A DNA stretch of 64,000 nucleotides, from contig NZ_JAJQPD010000001.1 in assembly GCF_021228295.1 (NCBI RefSeq), forward strand, positions 248,001 through 312,000, in the 5' to 3' direction. The notes under the pieces were generated by a model. The model did not search any database, was not told where the DNA came from, and saw only the letters and a list, made by a program, of their open reading frames with translations. Below, piece by piece: positions 1 through 7,001 of this stretch; within the stretch, counting starts at the first letter, position 1; each line of letters starts with the position of its first letter. Position numbers and translations under genes: made by a program. The DNA comes from Agromyces humatus (GTDB lineage: Bacteria > Actinomycetota > Actinomycetes > Actinomycetales > Microbacteriaceae).

Positions 1-1
1 C

Positions 2-943
2 GACCGGCCGCTCGGGGTGGCGATCGCCATCGACGCGTACGAGCTGCGCGCGAGCGTCGTCGACGCCGGCGGCGGCGAGCGTCCGGTCGTGCGCACCGCG
101 CTGCCCGGCGACGCGGCGGCCCGCTCCGCCGTCGGCGAGGTCGCCGCGGCGATCCGCGATGCGAGCGCCGCCGCCGGCACCGACCCCGACCAGGTGCACA
201 CGATCTGCATCGGCACCGCCGGCTACGTGGACCCGGGCGGCGAAGGCGCCCTGTTCAGCGAGACGCTGCCGGGCTGGCCCACCACGGGGCTGCGGGCAAC
301 GCTCGAGGCCGAACTCGGCGTCGTCGCCTTCATCGAGAACGATGTGAACCTCGCCGCACTCGCCGAGCGCGAGACGGGGGCCGGCGTCGACCGCGACGTG
401 TTCGCCCTGCTCTGGCTCGGCAACGGCGTCGGTGCGTCGTTCGACGTGGCCGGCGACCTGCACCGCGGCACGTTCGGCGGTGCCGGCGAGATCGGCTTCC
501 TCCCGCTGTCGGCAGCGGCACGCACGCTCGATTCCGCCGCGCACACGAGCCAGGATCTCGTCGGCGCCGTCGCCGTCAAGCGGCTCGCGGCCGCGCGGGG
601 CCTGCGCGCCGACGACTACCAGGGGGCGCTCGACGCGATCGACGCGAGCACCGATCGCGACCTGATCGTCGACGAGCTCGGCGAGCGCATCGCGCACATC
701 AGCCTCGCGCTGCTCGCGACGCTCGACCCGGGCCTGCTCGTGCTCGCGGGGCCGACCGCGGCCGTCGGCGGCCCGCGTCTCGCCGAGGCCGTCGAGCGCG
801 ACATCCGACGCCTGAGCCGCTGGTATCCCGATGTCGTCGCGACGCACGTCGAAGGCGACGCCGTGCTGGCGGGCGCCCGCGCGTTCCTGACGGCGAAGGT
901 GCGCGACGAGCTGCTCGGCACCGTGGCGCAACTGACGATGTGA
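2..943 (+). CDS. ROK-family protein (sugar kinase or NagC/XylR-type regulator), 5' end outside window
   Basis: The reading frame is open from the first bases of the window, and the residues before the first GTG (DRPLG, then VAIAID) already look like the first strand of a ROK fold, so the true start lies upstream. The ENDVNLAALAE stretch matches the ROK phosphate/substrate loop, and GNGVGAS with GGAGEIG are the glycine-rich segments. ROK proteins are either sugar kinases or sugar-responsive repressors carrying an N-terminal helix-turn-helix; the missing N-terminus prevents a choice. The CxCGxxGCxE zinc cluster usual after GEIG is absent, which argues for a divergent regulator-type member. A strong hairpin follows the stop. 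Confidence 0.8.
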   Translation, partial: DRPLGVAIAIDAYELRASVVDAGGGERPVVRTALPGDAAARSAVGEVAAAIRDASAAAGTDPDQVHTICIGTAGYVDPGGEGALFSETLPGWPTTGLRATLEAELGVVAFIENDVNLAALAERETGAGVDRDVFALLWLGNGVGASFDVAGDLHRGTFGGAGEIGFLPLSAAARTLDSAAHTSQDLVGAVAVKRLAAARGLRADDYQGALDAIDASTDRDLIVDELGERIAHISLALLATLDPGLLVLAGPTAAVGGPRLAEAVERDIRRLSRWYPDVVATHVEGDAVLAGARAFLTAKVRDELLGTVAQLTM

Positions 944-971
944 GGGCCCGCGCGGCGCGATCGCCGGCCGG

Positions 972-996
972 GCGCGCGGTCGGATCGACCGCGCGC
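972..996 (+). terminator. Hairpin terminator after the ROK gene
   Basis: Two perfectly complementary 11-base arms (972-982 and 986-996) enclose a 3-base loop 29 bases after the ROK stop codon. No strong T-run follows, which is common for high-GC actinobacterial terminators. It separates the ROK gene from the tRNA promoter. Confidence 0.5.
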
Positions 997-1002
997 AGGT
1001 GG

Positions 1003-1008
1003 TAGTGT
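1003..1008 (+). promoter_or_regulatory. Likely -10 box for tRNA-Arg
   Basis: TAGTGT lies 12 bases before the tRNA 5' end, fitting the actinobacterial TAnnNT -10 consensus. No convincing -35 is seen 16-18 bases upstream; that space is occupied by the preceding terminator stem. Confidence 0.4.
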
Positions 1009-1020
1009 CTCTAGTCGTGC

Positions 1021-1093
1021 GCCTCCGTAGCTCAGGGGATAGAGCGCCGGTTTCCGGTACCGTAGGTCGGGGGTTCGAATCCCTCCGGGGGCA
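1021..1093 (+). tRNA. tRNA-Arg (anticodon CCG)
   Basis: A 73-base cloverleaf can be drawn. The acceptor arm GCCTCCG pairs with CGGGGGC (one G-T pair) and A is the discriminator base. The D arm is GCTC/GAGC, the anticodon loop TTCCGGT gives CCG at positions 34-36, and the T arm carries the GGTTCGAAT loop. The outermost anticodon-stem pair is a C-T mismatch. CCA is not encoded. CCG reads CGG arginine codons, which are frequent in this GC-rich sequence. Confidence 0.93.
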
Positions 1094-1234
1094 CGTTTCC
1101 CGTTCGCGGGTCGAGGGCCTTCGCCCTCCCCGCCGTCCAGGTCGCGTAGGTGTTTCCACGGTGATTCCGTAGCGGACACAACGCGGCGCCGACACAACGA
1201 AATCGGGCGACCGTTCGTCTCGAGGAGTGACGGG

Positions 1235-1261
1235 GGAACCGCCTCCGTCGTGAGGAGCGTC
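1235..1261 (+). promoter_or_regulatory. ECF-type promoter-like motif overlapping the sigma gene start
   Basis: GGAACC (1235-1240) is followed after 17 bases by CGTC (1258-1261), the usual look of an autoregulated ECF sigma promoter. If it is used, transcription would begin near 1268, downstream of the GTG at 1262, so translation would have to start at the in-frame GTG at 1283. It may be chance. Confidence 0.25.
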
Positions 1262-1795
1262 GTGAGCCGCACGTGGGATGCCGTGGCGACCGAGCTCGTC
1301 GTCGCACGCGGCGACGCGCTCAGCCGCTACGCGTACCTGCTCACCGGCAGCGTCGACGACGCCGCCGACCTCGTGCAGGACGCGCTCGTGCGCACGTTCG
1401 GAACGCCCCGCATGCGGCTCACGCTGCCGCGTGCCGAGGCGTACGTGCGCCGGGCGATCCTGAATGCGGTGATCGACCGGTCGCGACGCGACCGCACGTG
1501 GCGACGTGTGCGCCACCTCACGGCCGTCCCCGCGTCGACCGCGTCGCCCGCGGACGCGGCCGACGAGCGACTCGATCTCGCCGCGCGCGTGCGAGCGCTC
1601 GCACCGCGGCAGGCGGCGTGCATCGTCCTGCGCTACTACGAGGACCTCACCGTCGCCGGCATCGCCGAGGTGCTCGGCATCAGTCCGGGCGCGGTCAAGC
1701 GGTACCTGAGCGACGGGTTGCGGGCGCTGTCCGCCGCGATCGATCCGGCGGGACGGCGCCCGGCGCGAACGGGAGGCGATCATGTCGGAACGTGA
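1262..1795 (+). CDS. RNA polymerase ECF (sigma-70 family) sigma factor
   Basis: A 177-residue protein with sigma region 2 (AYLLTGSVDDAADLVQDALV, matching the AYLLTG...A.DLVQ.A pattern of actinobacterial SigE-family ECF factors). Region 4 contains RQAACIVLRYYEDLTVAGIA, followed by the recognition-helix segment VLGISPGAVKRYLSDGL. It redirects RNA polymerase to a small regulon. I chose GTG 1262 because GAGGAG lies 4 bases upstream; GTG 1250 and GTG 1283 are alternatives. Its last 14 bases overlap the next gene, a membrane protein with anti-sigma-like layout, so the two are translationally coupled and probably work as a pair. Confidence 0.88.
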   Translation: MSRTWDAVATELVVARGDALSRYAYLLTGSVDDAADLVQDALVRTFGTPRMRLTLPRAEAYVRRAILNAVIDRSRRDRTWRRVRHLTAVPASTASPADAADERLDLAARVRALAPRQAACIVLRYYEDLTVAGIAEVLGISPGAVKRYLSDGLRALSAAIDPAGRRPARTGGDHVGT

Positions 1796-2573
1796 CCGGA
1801 ACGAGGCGACGCTCGCCGGCGAACTGCACGCGGCAGCGGATGCCCCGACACCGCGTGCCATCGACATCGACGCGATGCTCGGGGCGAGTCGCGCGAAGCG
1901 CCGTGCCCGGCGTACCGCCGTCATCGGCGGTGCCGGGGCGTTGGCGGCGGTGCTCGCGGTGGGCGGGCTGGTGTTCGGGATGCAGGGCGGCGGGATGCTC
2001 GGAGCGACGACCGCCGACTCGACGCCCGAGTCGGGATCGGTCGCCGAGTCGGCGCCCGACGTCGCCGACGACGGGGACGAGAGCGGCCCGGTCGACGCCC
2101 AGTCCACGCTCGACATGCCATACTGCGGGGCACCGGTGGACTCGACGACGGACGCCGCGACCGCACCGCTCTCGGTGCGGCTCGTGCTCCCCGAGACCGT
2201 CGAGCCCGGGACATCCGTCGATGTCGACGTGATCGTGACGAACGACGGCGACGCCACGGTGTCGGGCACGATACGCGGTGCGCCGGGTATCGAGATCGAC
2301 GACGACCGCGTGCTGGTCTGGCACTCGAGCGACCCCGCCGGGCTGGCGACGACGCTCGAACTCGCCCCTGGCGAGGCGCTCAGGCTCCCCGGCTCGCTGG
2401 AGACCCGCCGCTGCCGCTTCGGCGACGAGCCGCTCGACCCGACGGCGATGGCCGACCTGCCGCCGCTCACGTCCGGCTCCTATGGGGCGCGAGCCGTCGT
2501 CGGCTTCGATGCATTCGACTCGGGCTCGCGCGTCATGCTCGTGTCGCCGACGACGTCGTTCATCGTGGAGTGA
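1782..2573 (+). CDS. Membrane protein, possible anti-sigma partner of the ECF factor
   Basis: A 263-residue protein with a cytoplasmic arginine-rich N-terminus (residues 1-45), one membrane helix (about 46-66) and a large extracytoplasmic domain with an acidic, Ser/Pro-rich linker. Two cysteines (MPYCGAP and RRCRFGD) could form a disulfide. The outer domain has segments such as VDVIVTNDGDATVSG that resemble immunoglobulin-like beta folds. It has no zinc-binding HxxxCxxC anti-sigma motif. The ECF gene overlaps it by 14 bases, so a role in restraining that sigma factor is likely, but this is inferred from position and topology only. Confidence 0.7.
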   Translation: MSERDRNEATLAGELHAAADAPTPRAIDIDAMLGASRAKRRARRTAVIGGAGALAAVLAVGGLVFGMQGGGMLGATTADSTPESGSVAESAPDVADDGDESGPVDAQSTLDMPYCGAPVDSTTDAATAPLSVRLVLPETVEPGTSVDVDVIVTNDGDATVSGTIRGAPGIEIDDDRVLVWHSSDPAGLATTLELAPGEALRLPGSLETRRCRFGDEPLDPTAMADLPPLTSGSYGARAVVGFDAFDSGSRVMLVSPTTSFIVE

Positions 2574-2599
2574 CGGCCCGGGCCATGGAGGCGGGGTCG

Positions 2600-2629
2600 T
2601 GGACGAGCGGCGCGAGTGCGCCATAGACT
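2600..2629 (+). promoter_or_regulatory. Promoter for the TPM-domain gene
   Basis: TGGACG (2600-2605), an 18-base spacer and TAGACT (2624-2629) resemble a housekeeping promoter. Transcription would start near 2636, giving a leader of about 32 bases that includes the GGAAAGG ribosome site. Confidence 0.4.
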
Positions 2630-2667
2630 CGGACACGTCGGCTGGCACGGGGGAAAGGCACTGGTGC

Positions 2668-4653
2668 ATGCGCTTGCTACGCAAGGGATCCGTGATTCTG
2701 GCGATCGTGGCGGGCATGGTGGTCGCGGGCGCGGCCGGTGCCGCTCGGGCTGAAGACCCCGTCGCGTTCGGCGCCTCCCCCATCGTCGACTCCGCGGGCG
2801 TCCTCGGCGACCAGGTCGATCAGGTCGTCGCCGTGCTCGACGAGTCGGCCGAGCGCAGCGGGCGTCAGCTGTTCGTCGCCTACGTCGACACCTTCACGAA
2901 CCCCGAGGCCGCCGACGAGTGGGCCACACGCACCGCGATCGACAACAACATGGGCAGTGAGGACTACCTGCTCGCGGTCGCCGTCGACGGCCGTGCGTAC
3001 TACCTGTCGGCCGCGAGCGACGCAGCGCTCTCCGATGCCGAACTCGACCGCATCAGCCTCGAGGTCATCGAGCCCAGGCTCAGCGACGAGGACTGGGCGG
3101 GCGCCGCGACCGCGGCCGCCGAGGCCATCGCCGGTGACACGGGGGGCGGCGGCATCGGCGCAGGCTTCATCTGGTTCCTCGTCATCGCCGCGGCCGTCAT
3201 CGTCGTCGTGGCGATCGTGCTGGCCCGCCGCAGGAAGAAGCGCGACTCGGTCGAAGCAGGCCCCGGCGGGGTGCCCCTGCCACCCATCGACGACCTTCGG
3301 CGCCAAGCCGGGAGTGCGCTCGTGCAGGCCGACGACGCGATGAGGACGAGCGCCGAGGAACTCGGCTTCGCAGTCGCCTCGTACGGCGACGAGGCCACCG
3401 CCGAGTTCCGCAGCGCGCTCGAGGCGGCGAAGGCGAAGGTCGCCGAGGCGTTCACGCTGCAGCAGCGGCTCGACGACGCCGAGCCCGACACCGACGACGA
3501 GAAGCGCGCCTGGTACGGCGGCATCATCCAGCTCACCGGCGAGGCCGACACCCTGCTCGACGAACAGGCCGAACGGTTCGACGCCCTGCGCGACCTCGAG
3601 CGCAACGCTCCCGAAGCGCTCGCGCGGATCGAATCCGCCGCCGTGAACGCCGAGCGCGAGATCGCACCCGCCGCCCAGCGACTCAGCGCCCTCACCGGGC
3701 AGTACGGCGCGAGCGCGCTCGCCCCCATCGCCGACAACCCCGAGCAGGCGCAGATTCGCATGCGGTTCGCGCGCGAGTCGCTGGCCGCGGCGAAGACCGC
3801 GGTCGACGCAGGTGAGGGCGGCCAGGCCGCCGTCTCGATCCGCGCGGCCGAAGAGGCGGTCGACCAGGCGAAGCTCCTGTCGGTCGCCGTCGAGCGCCTC
3901 GCCGCAGACCTCGCCGCCGCCGACCAGGCCATCATCGCGGGCGTCGCCGAACTCGAGCGTGACGTGCAGGCGGCGCGCTCGCTGAACACCGAGGCCACGA
4001 GCTCGCTCGCCGATCGCGTCGCGGCCGAGGCCTCCGACATCCGCTCGTCGATCGGCCGACCGGGGCGCGACCCGCTCGCGCTGCAGGCACGGCTCGAACA
4101 GGTCGACGCCGAGATCGACAGCGCAATCCAGGGCGCGCGCGACGCCGCCGAGCAGGCGGCACGCGCGCGGGCCCAGCTCGACCGCAGCCTCGCCTCGGCA
4201 CGCGCTCAGGTGAACGCGGCCGAGGACTACCTCGTGACTCGCCGCGGGGCCGTCGGAGCCGAAGCGCGCACGCGTCTCGCCGAGGCCGGCCGACTGCTCG
4301 TGCAGGCAGAGGCGGTCGCCCCGACCGACCCGGCCGGTGCGCTGTCGACCGCGCAGCGGGCCGACCAGCTCGCGCGCTCGGCGATGTCGCTCGCGCAGCA
4401 GGACGTCGGGGGCTTCGGCGGCAGCATGGGCGGCGGTTTCGGCGGCAGCGGAGGCGGCGGAGGCGGAGACATCTTCGGCGCCGTGCTCGGCGGCATCCTC
4501 ATCAACTCGGTCCTCGGCGGCGGCGGTGGCGGCGTCGGAGGGGGCGGCTTCGGCGGCGGCAGCGGGGGTTTCGGGGGCGGCGGTCGTCGCTCCCCTGGCA
4601 GTTTCGGCGGATCGGGCACGCGCTCACGCCGCGGAAGCGGAGGTCGTTTCTGA
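2668..4653 (+). CDS. TPM-domain secreted/membrane protein with coiled-coil region and glycine-rich tail
   Basis: A 661-residue protein. An N-terminal signal peptide (RKGSVILAIVAGMVVAGAAG, ending near ARAED) is followed by a TPM domain (about residues 30-160: IVDSAGVLGD, LFVAYVDTF, DNNMGSEDYLLAVAVDGR). A membrane helix (about 165-187, ending ARRRKK) leads to a long Ala/Glu/Arg-rich helical region (about 200-575). The final 80 residues are almost pure Gly with Ser and Phe. TPM domains occur in thylakoid and envelope proteins linked to photosystem repair or phosphatase activity; the bacterial role is unclear. ATG 2668 has GGAAAGG upstream. PspA follows after 60 bases, suggesting an envelope-stress role. 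Gly-tailed TPM proteins are a recurrent actinobacterial type. Confidence 0.85.
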   Translation: MRLLRKGSVILAIVAGMVVAGAAGAARAEDPVAFGASPIVDSAGVLGDQVDQVVAVLDESAERSGRQLFVAYVDTFTNPEAADEWATRTAIDNNMGSEDYLLAVAVDGRAYYLSAASDAALSDAELDRISLEVIEPRLSDEDWAGAATAAAEAIAGDTGGGGIGAGFIWFLVIAAAVIVVVAIVLARRRKKRDSVEAGPGGVPLPPIDDLRRQAGSALVQADDAMRTSAEELGFAVASYGDEATAEFRSALEAAKAKVAEAFTLQQRLDDAEPDTDDEKRAWYGGIIQLTGEADTLLDEQAERFDALRDLERNAPEALARIESAAVNAEREIAPAAQRLSALTGQYGASALAPIADNPEQAQIRMRFARESLAAAKTAVDAGEGGQAAVSIRAAEEAVDQAKLLSVAVERLAADLAAADQAIIAGVAELERDVQAARSLNTEATSSLADRVAAEASDIRSSIGRPGRDPLALQARLEQVDAEIDSAIQGARDAAEQAARARAQLDRSLASARAQVNAAEDYLVTRRGAVGAEARTRLAEAGRLLVQAEAVAPTDPAGALSTAQRADQLARSAMSLAQQDVGGFGGSMGGGFGGSGGGGGGDIFGAVLGGILINSVLGGGGGGVGGGGFGGGSGGFGGGGRRSPGSFGGSGTRSRRGSGGRF

Positions 4654-4713
4654 CCCGCCACCACCCCTGACCGAACCTCGACCGACCTCTGTTCTCACCA
4701 CGAAAGGAACACC

Positions 4714-5448
4714 ATGTCCAAGCAGTCCATCTTCGGCCGGATCTCGCAGCTCGTGCGGGCCAACATCAACGCGCTCATCGACCAGGCTGAAGATCCCCAG
4801 CTCATGCTGGACCAGATGGTTCGCGATTACACCAACTCCATCGCCGACGCCGAGGCGGCGATCGCCGAGACCATCGGCAACCTTCGCCTGCTCGAGGACG
4901 ACCACCGCGAAGACGTCGACGCCGCTCGAGAGTGGGGCGAGAAGGCACTCGCCGCGAGCCGCAAGGGCGACGAACTGCGGGGCACGGGTGACGCCGCCGG
5001 GGCCGACAAGTTCGACAACCTCGCCAAGGTCGCGCTCAGCCGCCAGATCTCGGCCGAGAGCGAAGCGAGGTCGGCCGAGCCGCAGATCGCCGCGCAGACC
5101 GAGGTCGTCGACAAGCTGAAGGCCGGCCTCAACGGCATGAAGGAGAAGCTCGTCCAGCTGCAGAACAAGCGCTCCGAGCTCGTGGCGCGGGCGAAGACCG
5201 CCCAGGCGCAGAAGCAGGTGCAGGACGCGGTCAAGTCGATCGACATCCTCGACCCGACCAGCGACATCGGCCGCTTCGAGGAGAAGATCCGGCGCGAAGA
5301 GGCCGTCGTGCGCGGCCAGGCCGAGCTCGCCGCGTCGAGCCTCGACGCCCAGTTCAACGAGCTCGACGACCTCGGCGAGCTCACCGAGGTCGACGCCCGG
5401 CTCGCCGCGCTGAAGGCGGGCGGCTCGCAGAGCGCGATCTCGGGCTGA
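4714..5448 (+). CDS. pspA: PspA/IM30 family envelope-stress protein
   Basis: A 244-residue, almost entirely helical protein. The N-terminus (SIFGRISQLVRANINALID) matches the PspA amphipathic membrane-binding helix, followed by EDPQLMLDQMVRDY, a PspA hallmark. The rest is coiled coil (helices 2-5) with QLQNKRSELVARAKTAQAQK in the central hairpin. PspA-family proteins are ESCRT-III-like and assemble on damaged membrane. The AAAGGA ribosome site lies 8 bases before ATG. The upstream TPM-domain gene probably shares the transcript. Confidence 0.92.
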   Translation: MSKQSIFGRISQLVRANINALIDQAEDPQLMLDQMVRDYTNSIADAEAAIAETIGNLRLLEDDHREDVDAAREWGEKALAASRKGDELRGTGDAAGADKFDNLAKVALSRQISAESEARSAEPQIAAQTEVVDKLKAGLNGMKEKLVQLQNKRSELVARAKTAQAQKQVQDAVKSIDILDPTSDIGRFEEKIRREEAVVRGQAELAASSLDAQFNELDDLGELTEVDARLAALKAGGSQSAISG

Positions 5449-5536
5449 GTCCGAGATCGGCTGCTGCTCCGCGGCCGTGGCGGAGCGTGCGACATCCGCC
5501 GTGCGCCGAGGCCGTCGGAGCGGAATACTGGGACGC

Positions 5537-6394
5537 ATGCCAGCAACATTCGTCGTCGTGCCGCAGTGGCAGGGTTCGGTCTCGGCTCGTGCGATGAGCC
5601 ATGCCGATGGAGCCACCGCCATCCAGGGCGACCTGCCTGCCTCGACCACCATCGTCGTCGACGTCCCCACCGAGGCCGGTGAATCGCTCGGCACCGGGGT
5701 GCAGCGCTACTCGACCATCCGTCGCGTCCGCGAGTCGACCGACACGGCGCTCGACCGGGTGCCCGACTGGGCGATCACCATCGGCGGCGACTGCGGGGCG
5801 GCCGTCGCCGGCGTCGCACACGCGCAGGCGCGGTCGGCCGGCGACGTCGCCGTGCTGTGGCTTGACGCGCACCCCGACCTGAACACGCCCGAGTCCTCGC
5901 CGTCGGGGGGCTTCGGCGGCATGGCCCTTCGCGCGATCGTCGGAGACGGGCCTGACGGCCTCGCCCTCGATGAGTCGACCCGCGTCGCGCCCGGCAGGCT
6001 CGTGCTCGGCGGAGTTCGGGCGGTCGACGACGAGGAGCGGCGCTTCATCGACGAGCACGACGTCTCGATGCTCACCGTCGAAGACCTCGCCGAGCCCGCC
6101 GGGGTCGTCGAAGCGCTCGAGTCGACGGGTGCCGGCCGGGTGTTCGTGCACATCGACCTCGACGTGCTCGACCCGTCGGCGCTCGCCGGGTTGTCGTATC
6201 CCATGCCGTTCGGCATCGGGGCGCCCGAGCTCGCGACCCTGCTTCGAGCGGTCGCCGCGCGCTTCCCGTTGGCGGGGGCGTCGATCGCCGGGTTCGCACC
6301 CCGCTCCCCCGAAGCGGCATCCGACGACCTGCCGACGATCCTGCGACTGGTGGCGGCGCTGACCTCGGGCGCTGCGGCAGCCGGCGCGGCCTGA
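5537..6394 (+). CDS. Arginase/agmatinase (ureohydrolase) family protein
   Basis: A 285-residue protein with the ureohydrolase core: GGDCG (usual GGDHS), WLDAHPDLNTP (DAHxD metal motif) and HIDLDVLDP (SxDxDxxDP motif). Ureohydrolases cleave guanidino compounds such as arginine or agmatine at a two-manganese centre. Five of the six usual ligands are present; the first histidine is cysteine here, so activity or metal use may differ. The start is ATG 5537, 7 bases after AATACT (5524-5529), a -10 box that would make the mRNA leaderless. It ends 19 bases before the convergent lepB stop. Confidence 0.82.
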   Translation: MPATFVVVPQWQGSVSARAMSHADGATAIQGDLPASTTIVVDVPTEAGESLGTGVQRYSTIRRVRESTDTALDRVPDWAITIGGDCGAAVAGVAHAQARSAGDVAVLWLDAHPDLNTPESSPSGGFGGMALRAIVGDGPDGLALDESTRVAPGRLVLGGVRAVDDEERRFIDEHDVSMLTVEDLAEPAGVVEALESTGAGRVFVHIDLDVLDPSALAGLSYPMPFGIGAPELATLLRAVAARFPLAGASIAGFAPRSPEAASDDLPTILRLVAALTSGAAAAGAA

Positions 6395-6413
6395 CCCGGG
6401 CCCGCGGTCTCGG

Positions 6414-7001
6414 TCAGGGGTCGCTCGGTGCGCGCAGCACGGGGAGGAATCCACGATCGTCCGTCGAGAAGCCCAGGTCGACCGCTCCCGACGTGCCGTC
6501 GGACGCTTCCGGCGGAAGCGTCCGAACGACGTCGACCCCCACGACCGTGCCCGCGACCGAGGCGAGCGGCACGGCGCCGAATGCACGCGAGTCGACCGAA
6601 CTGCCGCGGTTGTCGCCGAGCACGAAGACATGCCCCGCCGCCACGCGCACCGGGCCGAAGTACTCGCCATTGACCCTCGCATAGTCGACGAAGGGCTCGT
6701 CGACCTCCGCGCGGTTCACGACGAGCACCCCGTCGTCGATTCCGACCTCGTCACCACCGATGGCGACCACACGCTTGAGCAGCAAGGTGCCGTCGTCGGG
6801 TGACGCGAGCAGCACGAGGTCGCGCCGTTGCACGCCCCGCGCCCCGACGGCGCCGACGGTGAGCCAGTCGCCGTCGAGCACGGTCGGAACCATGCTGTCG
6901 GACGCGACGCGAATCCGATCCGTTCCCGGCGCAGGCGTCGCGACCGCGACTCCGGCGATCACTCCGGCGACGAGGAGTTCAGGCCAGCGACGGGTCCGCA
7001 T
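6414..7001 (-). CDS. lepB: Signal peptidase I (S26 family)
   Basis: A 195-residue serine peptidase that releases secreted proteins from their signal peptides at the membrane surface. It has one N-terminal membrane helix (about residues 8-22), the nucleophile in ASDSMVPT (Ser36), the general-base lysine in LLLKRVVAIGGD (Lys76) and box E (GDNRGSSVDSRAFGAV). It is shorter than E. coli LepB and has the typical Gram-positive size. Its start overlaps the end of the multicopper oxidase gene by 23 bases, so both are likely on one transcript. This may be an oxidase-dedicated or second signal peptidase; the main genomic copy is usually elsewhere. Confidence 0.9.
   Translation of the reverse strand: MRTRRWPELLVAGVIAGVAVATPAPGTDRIRVASDSMVPTVLDGDWLTVGAVGARGVQRRDLVLLASPDDGTLLLKRVVAIGGDEVGIDDGVLVVNRAEVDEPFVDYARVNGEYFGPVRVAAGHVFVLGDNRGSSVDSRAFGAVPLASVAGTVVGVDVVRTLPPEASDGTSGAVDLGFSTDDRGFLPVLRAPSDP

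Noticed and set aside
1021-1093. tRNA-Arg as an integration site
   Set aside because: No direct repeat of the tRNA 3' end and no integrase are found downstream; the following genes look resident.
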